NCBI GenBank assembly: GCA_035294725.1
Contig: DATGKK010000048.1
Span: forward strand, 1 to 31,032
Reading direction: 5' to 3'
DNA: 31,032 nucleotides
Source of the DNA: DATGKK01 sp035294725
GTDB lineage: Bacteria > Actinomycetota > Acidimicrobiia > Acidimicrobiales > Bog-793
Below, one piece after another: positions 30,293-31,032 of the stretch; position 1 is the stretch's first letter, and every line of letters begins with the position of its first letter. Position numbers and translations under genes: made by a program. The notes below the pieces were generated by a model, which had not been told where the DNA came from, ran no database searches, and was given only the letters and a program-made list of their open reading frames with translations.

Positions 30293-31032
30293 TCAGGCGG
30301 GTGAGTCCTCCGGGCCGCGACCGTCGGGTTCGGTGCCAGCAGCTGGCCCGGACCCGGCCGGATGCTGATGGCGCCGACCAGGCGGAGCCGGCGGGGCGTC
30401 GTCCCGCCCAGCGCCAAGGCGGCGGTTCGTCGGCGTCGGCCCGTCGGAGCGGGTGAGCCACTCCGCCTCCGCCCGGGCGGCGATCTCGACCACCGGCCTC
30501 CCGAGCTGCCGCGCGACCCGGACCACGTCCTCGTGCTCAGCCTTCACCCGCCCTGGGCTCACCTTGACCCGGATCGGCAGGTCCTCGACGACCACTTCGG
30601 CTTCGTCGCGCGAGCTGCCCCACCGGCTCACCTCGTGCGCCCGCGTGCCAAGCGAACCGGTCTCCGCGCGCAGCACGGCCGACAGCCGCGGCGCGAGGGC
30701 CGGATCGGCGAGGACGCTCACCACGTGCGCCGGCCGGCCCTTTTTCATGACGACCGGGGTGATCCATGCGTCGAGGGCGCCTTCAGCCATGAGCTTCTCG
30801 ACTGCGTGAGCGAGCGTCTCGCCCGTGGCGTCGTCGACGTTGGTCTCGACGAGCAGCAACGGTCGCGCCCTCTCCGGGGAGACCGAGGGAGCGGCGGGCG
30901 CCAGGGTGCCAAGCAGCACCTGGGTGCAGTTCGGCATCCCGTCGATCTCCCTCGCACCCGCCCCGTAGCCGGATGCCTCCACTGTCATCTCGGGCATCGG
31001 GCCGAACAACGAGCCCCACGCCTTCAGCATGG
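30293..31032 (-). CDS. larC: Nickel insertion protein LarC, C-terminal part (5' end outside window)
   Basis: LarC (formerly DUF111) inserts nickel into the pyridinium bisthiocarboxylate cofactor of lactate racemase and related enzymes. About 246 residues are visible. GYGAGAREIDGMPNCTQVLLG, then the highly characteristic LLLVETNVDDATGETLAHAVEKLMAEGALDAWITP split by family-conserved Asp residues, VVMKKGRPAHVVSVL and VRVKVSPGRVKAEHEDV-like sequence fit the family. The frame runs off the right edge, so the N-terminal half and start are unseen. A Pro/Gly/Arg-rich tail of about 55 residues extends past the usual end. larB, larE or a racemase are not in the window. Confidence 0.9.
   Translation of the reverse strand, partial: MLKAWGSLFGPMPEMTVEASGYGAGAREIDGMPNCTQVLLGTLAPAAPSVSPERARPLLLVETNVDDATGETLAHAVEKLMAEGALDAWITPVVMKKGRPAHVVSVLADPALAPRLSAVLRAETGSLGTRAHEVSRWGSSRDEAEVVVEDLPIRVKVSPGRVKAEHEDVVRVARQLGRPVVEIAARAEAEWLTRSDGPTPTNRRLGAGRDDAPPAPPGRRHQHPAGSGPAAGTEPDGRGPEDSPA

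Noticed and set aside
1..31032. CRISPR arrays, insertion sequences, rRNA genes and riboswitches
   Set aside because: No spaced direct-repeat array, transposase or integrase motif, rRNA-like sequence or recognisable riboswitch (including a cobalamin one before cobT) was seen.

Overview
The window is GC-rich and densely coded, with many GTG starts and ATGA/GTGA gene overlaps. It carries an actinobacterial-type cytochrome bc1-aa3 respiratory set: a diheme QcrC, a QcrA with three membrane segments, QcrB, a lipoprotein CtaC, and the small subunit CtaF. Heme genes beside it fit the coproporphyrin-dependent route. Several genes lack a Shine-Dalgarno site and have a TANNNT -10 box 6-7 nt before the start codon, as in leaderless actinobacterial transcripts. 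My best guess is a member of the Actinomycetota, possibly Acidimicrobiia-like. The lineage is inferred from gene content, not from a search.

Layout. 1-2417: end of an enoyl-CoA hydratase gene, tatA, an unknown membrane protein, and a metallo-beta-lactamase-fold hydrolase of the alkylsulfatase type. 2505-5490: ctaC-ctaD-ctaF, with overlapping start and stop codons. 5521-8454: a small membrane ORF and acyl-CoA thioesterase tesB on the minus strand, diverging from a GtrA-like protein and cobT. 8416-13463 (minus strand): hemE-hemH(cpfC)-hemY(cgoX)-lnt. This unit diverges from ctaE-qcrC-qcrA-qcrB (13569-17646), so heme synthesis and the heme-rich oxidase start from one 105-bp region.

17977-27152 is an accessory catabolic locus. 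On the minus strand are an FCD-type GntR regulator and an amidohydrolase. Diverging from them is a compact six-gene operon: FAH-fold hydrolase, two-domain extradiol-type VOC dioxygenase, a sugar-type (CUT2/Rbs-like) ABC importer (binding protein, double ATPase, permease), and an MhpA-like FAD aromatic monooxygenase. The likely logic is import, ring hydroxylation, meta-cleavage and hydrolysis of the cleavage product. The substrate is unknown. A 21-bp inverted repeat overlaps the -35 box of the operon promoter and is a good candidate operator. I consider this the strongest candidate for an undescribed system here.

27525-31032: a tRNA-Thr(TGT) gene starts 4 nt after the stop codon of sqdB (UDP-sulfoquinovose synthase). 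Diverging from sqdB is a gene for a membrane-anchored protein with a poly-threonine linker. The 3' part of larC (nickel-pincer cofactor synthesis) closes the window. No transposase, integrase, CRISPR array or rRNA gene was seen.
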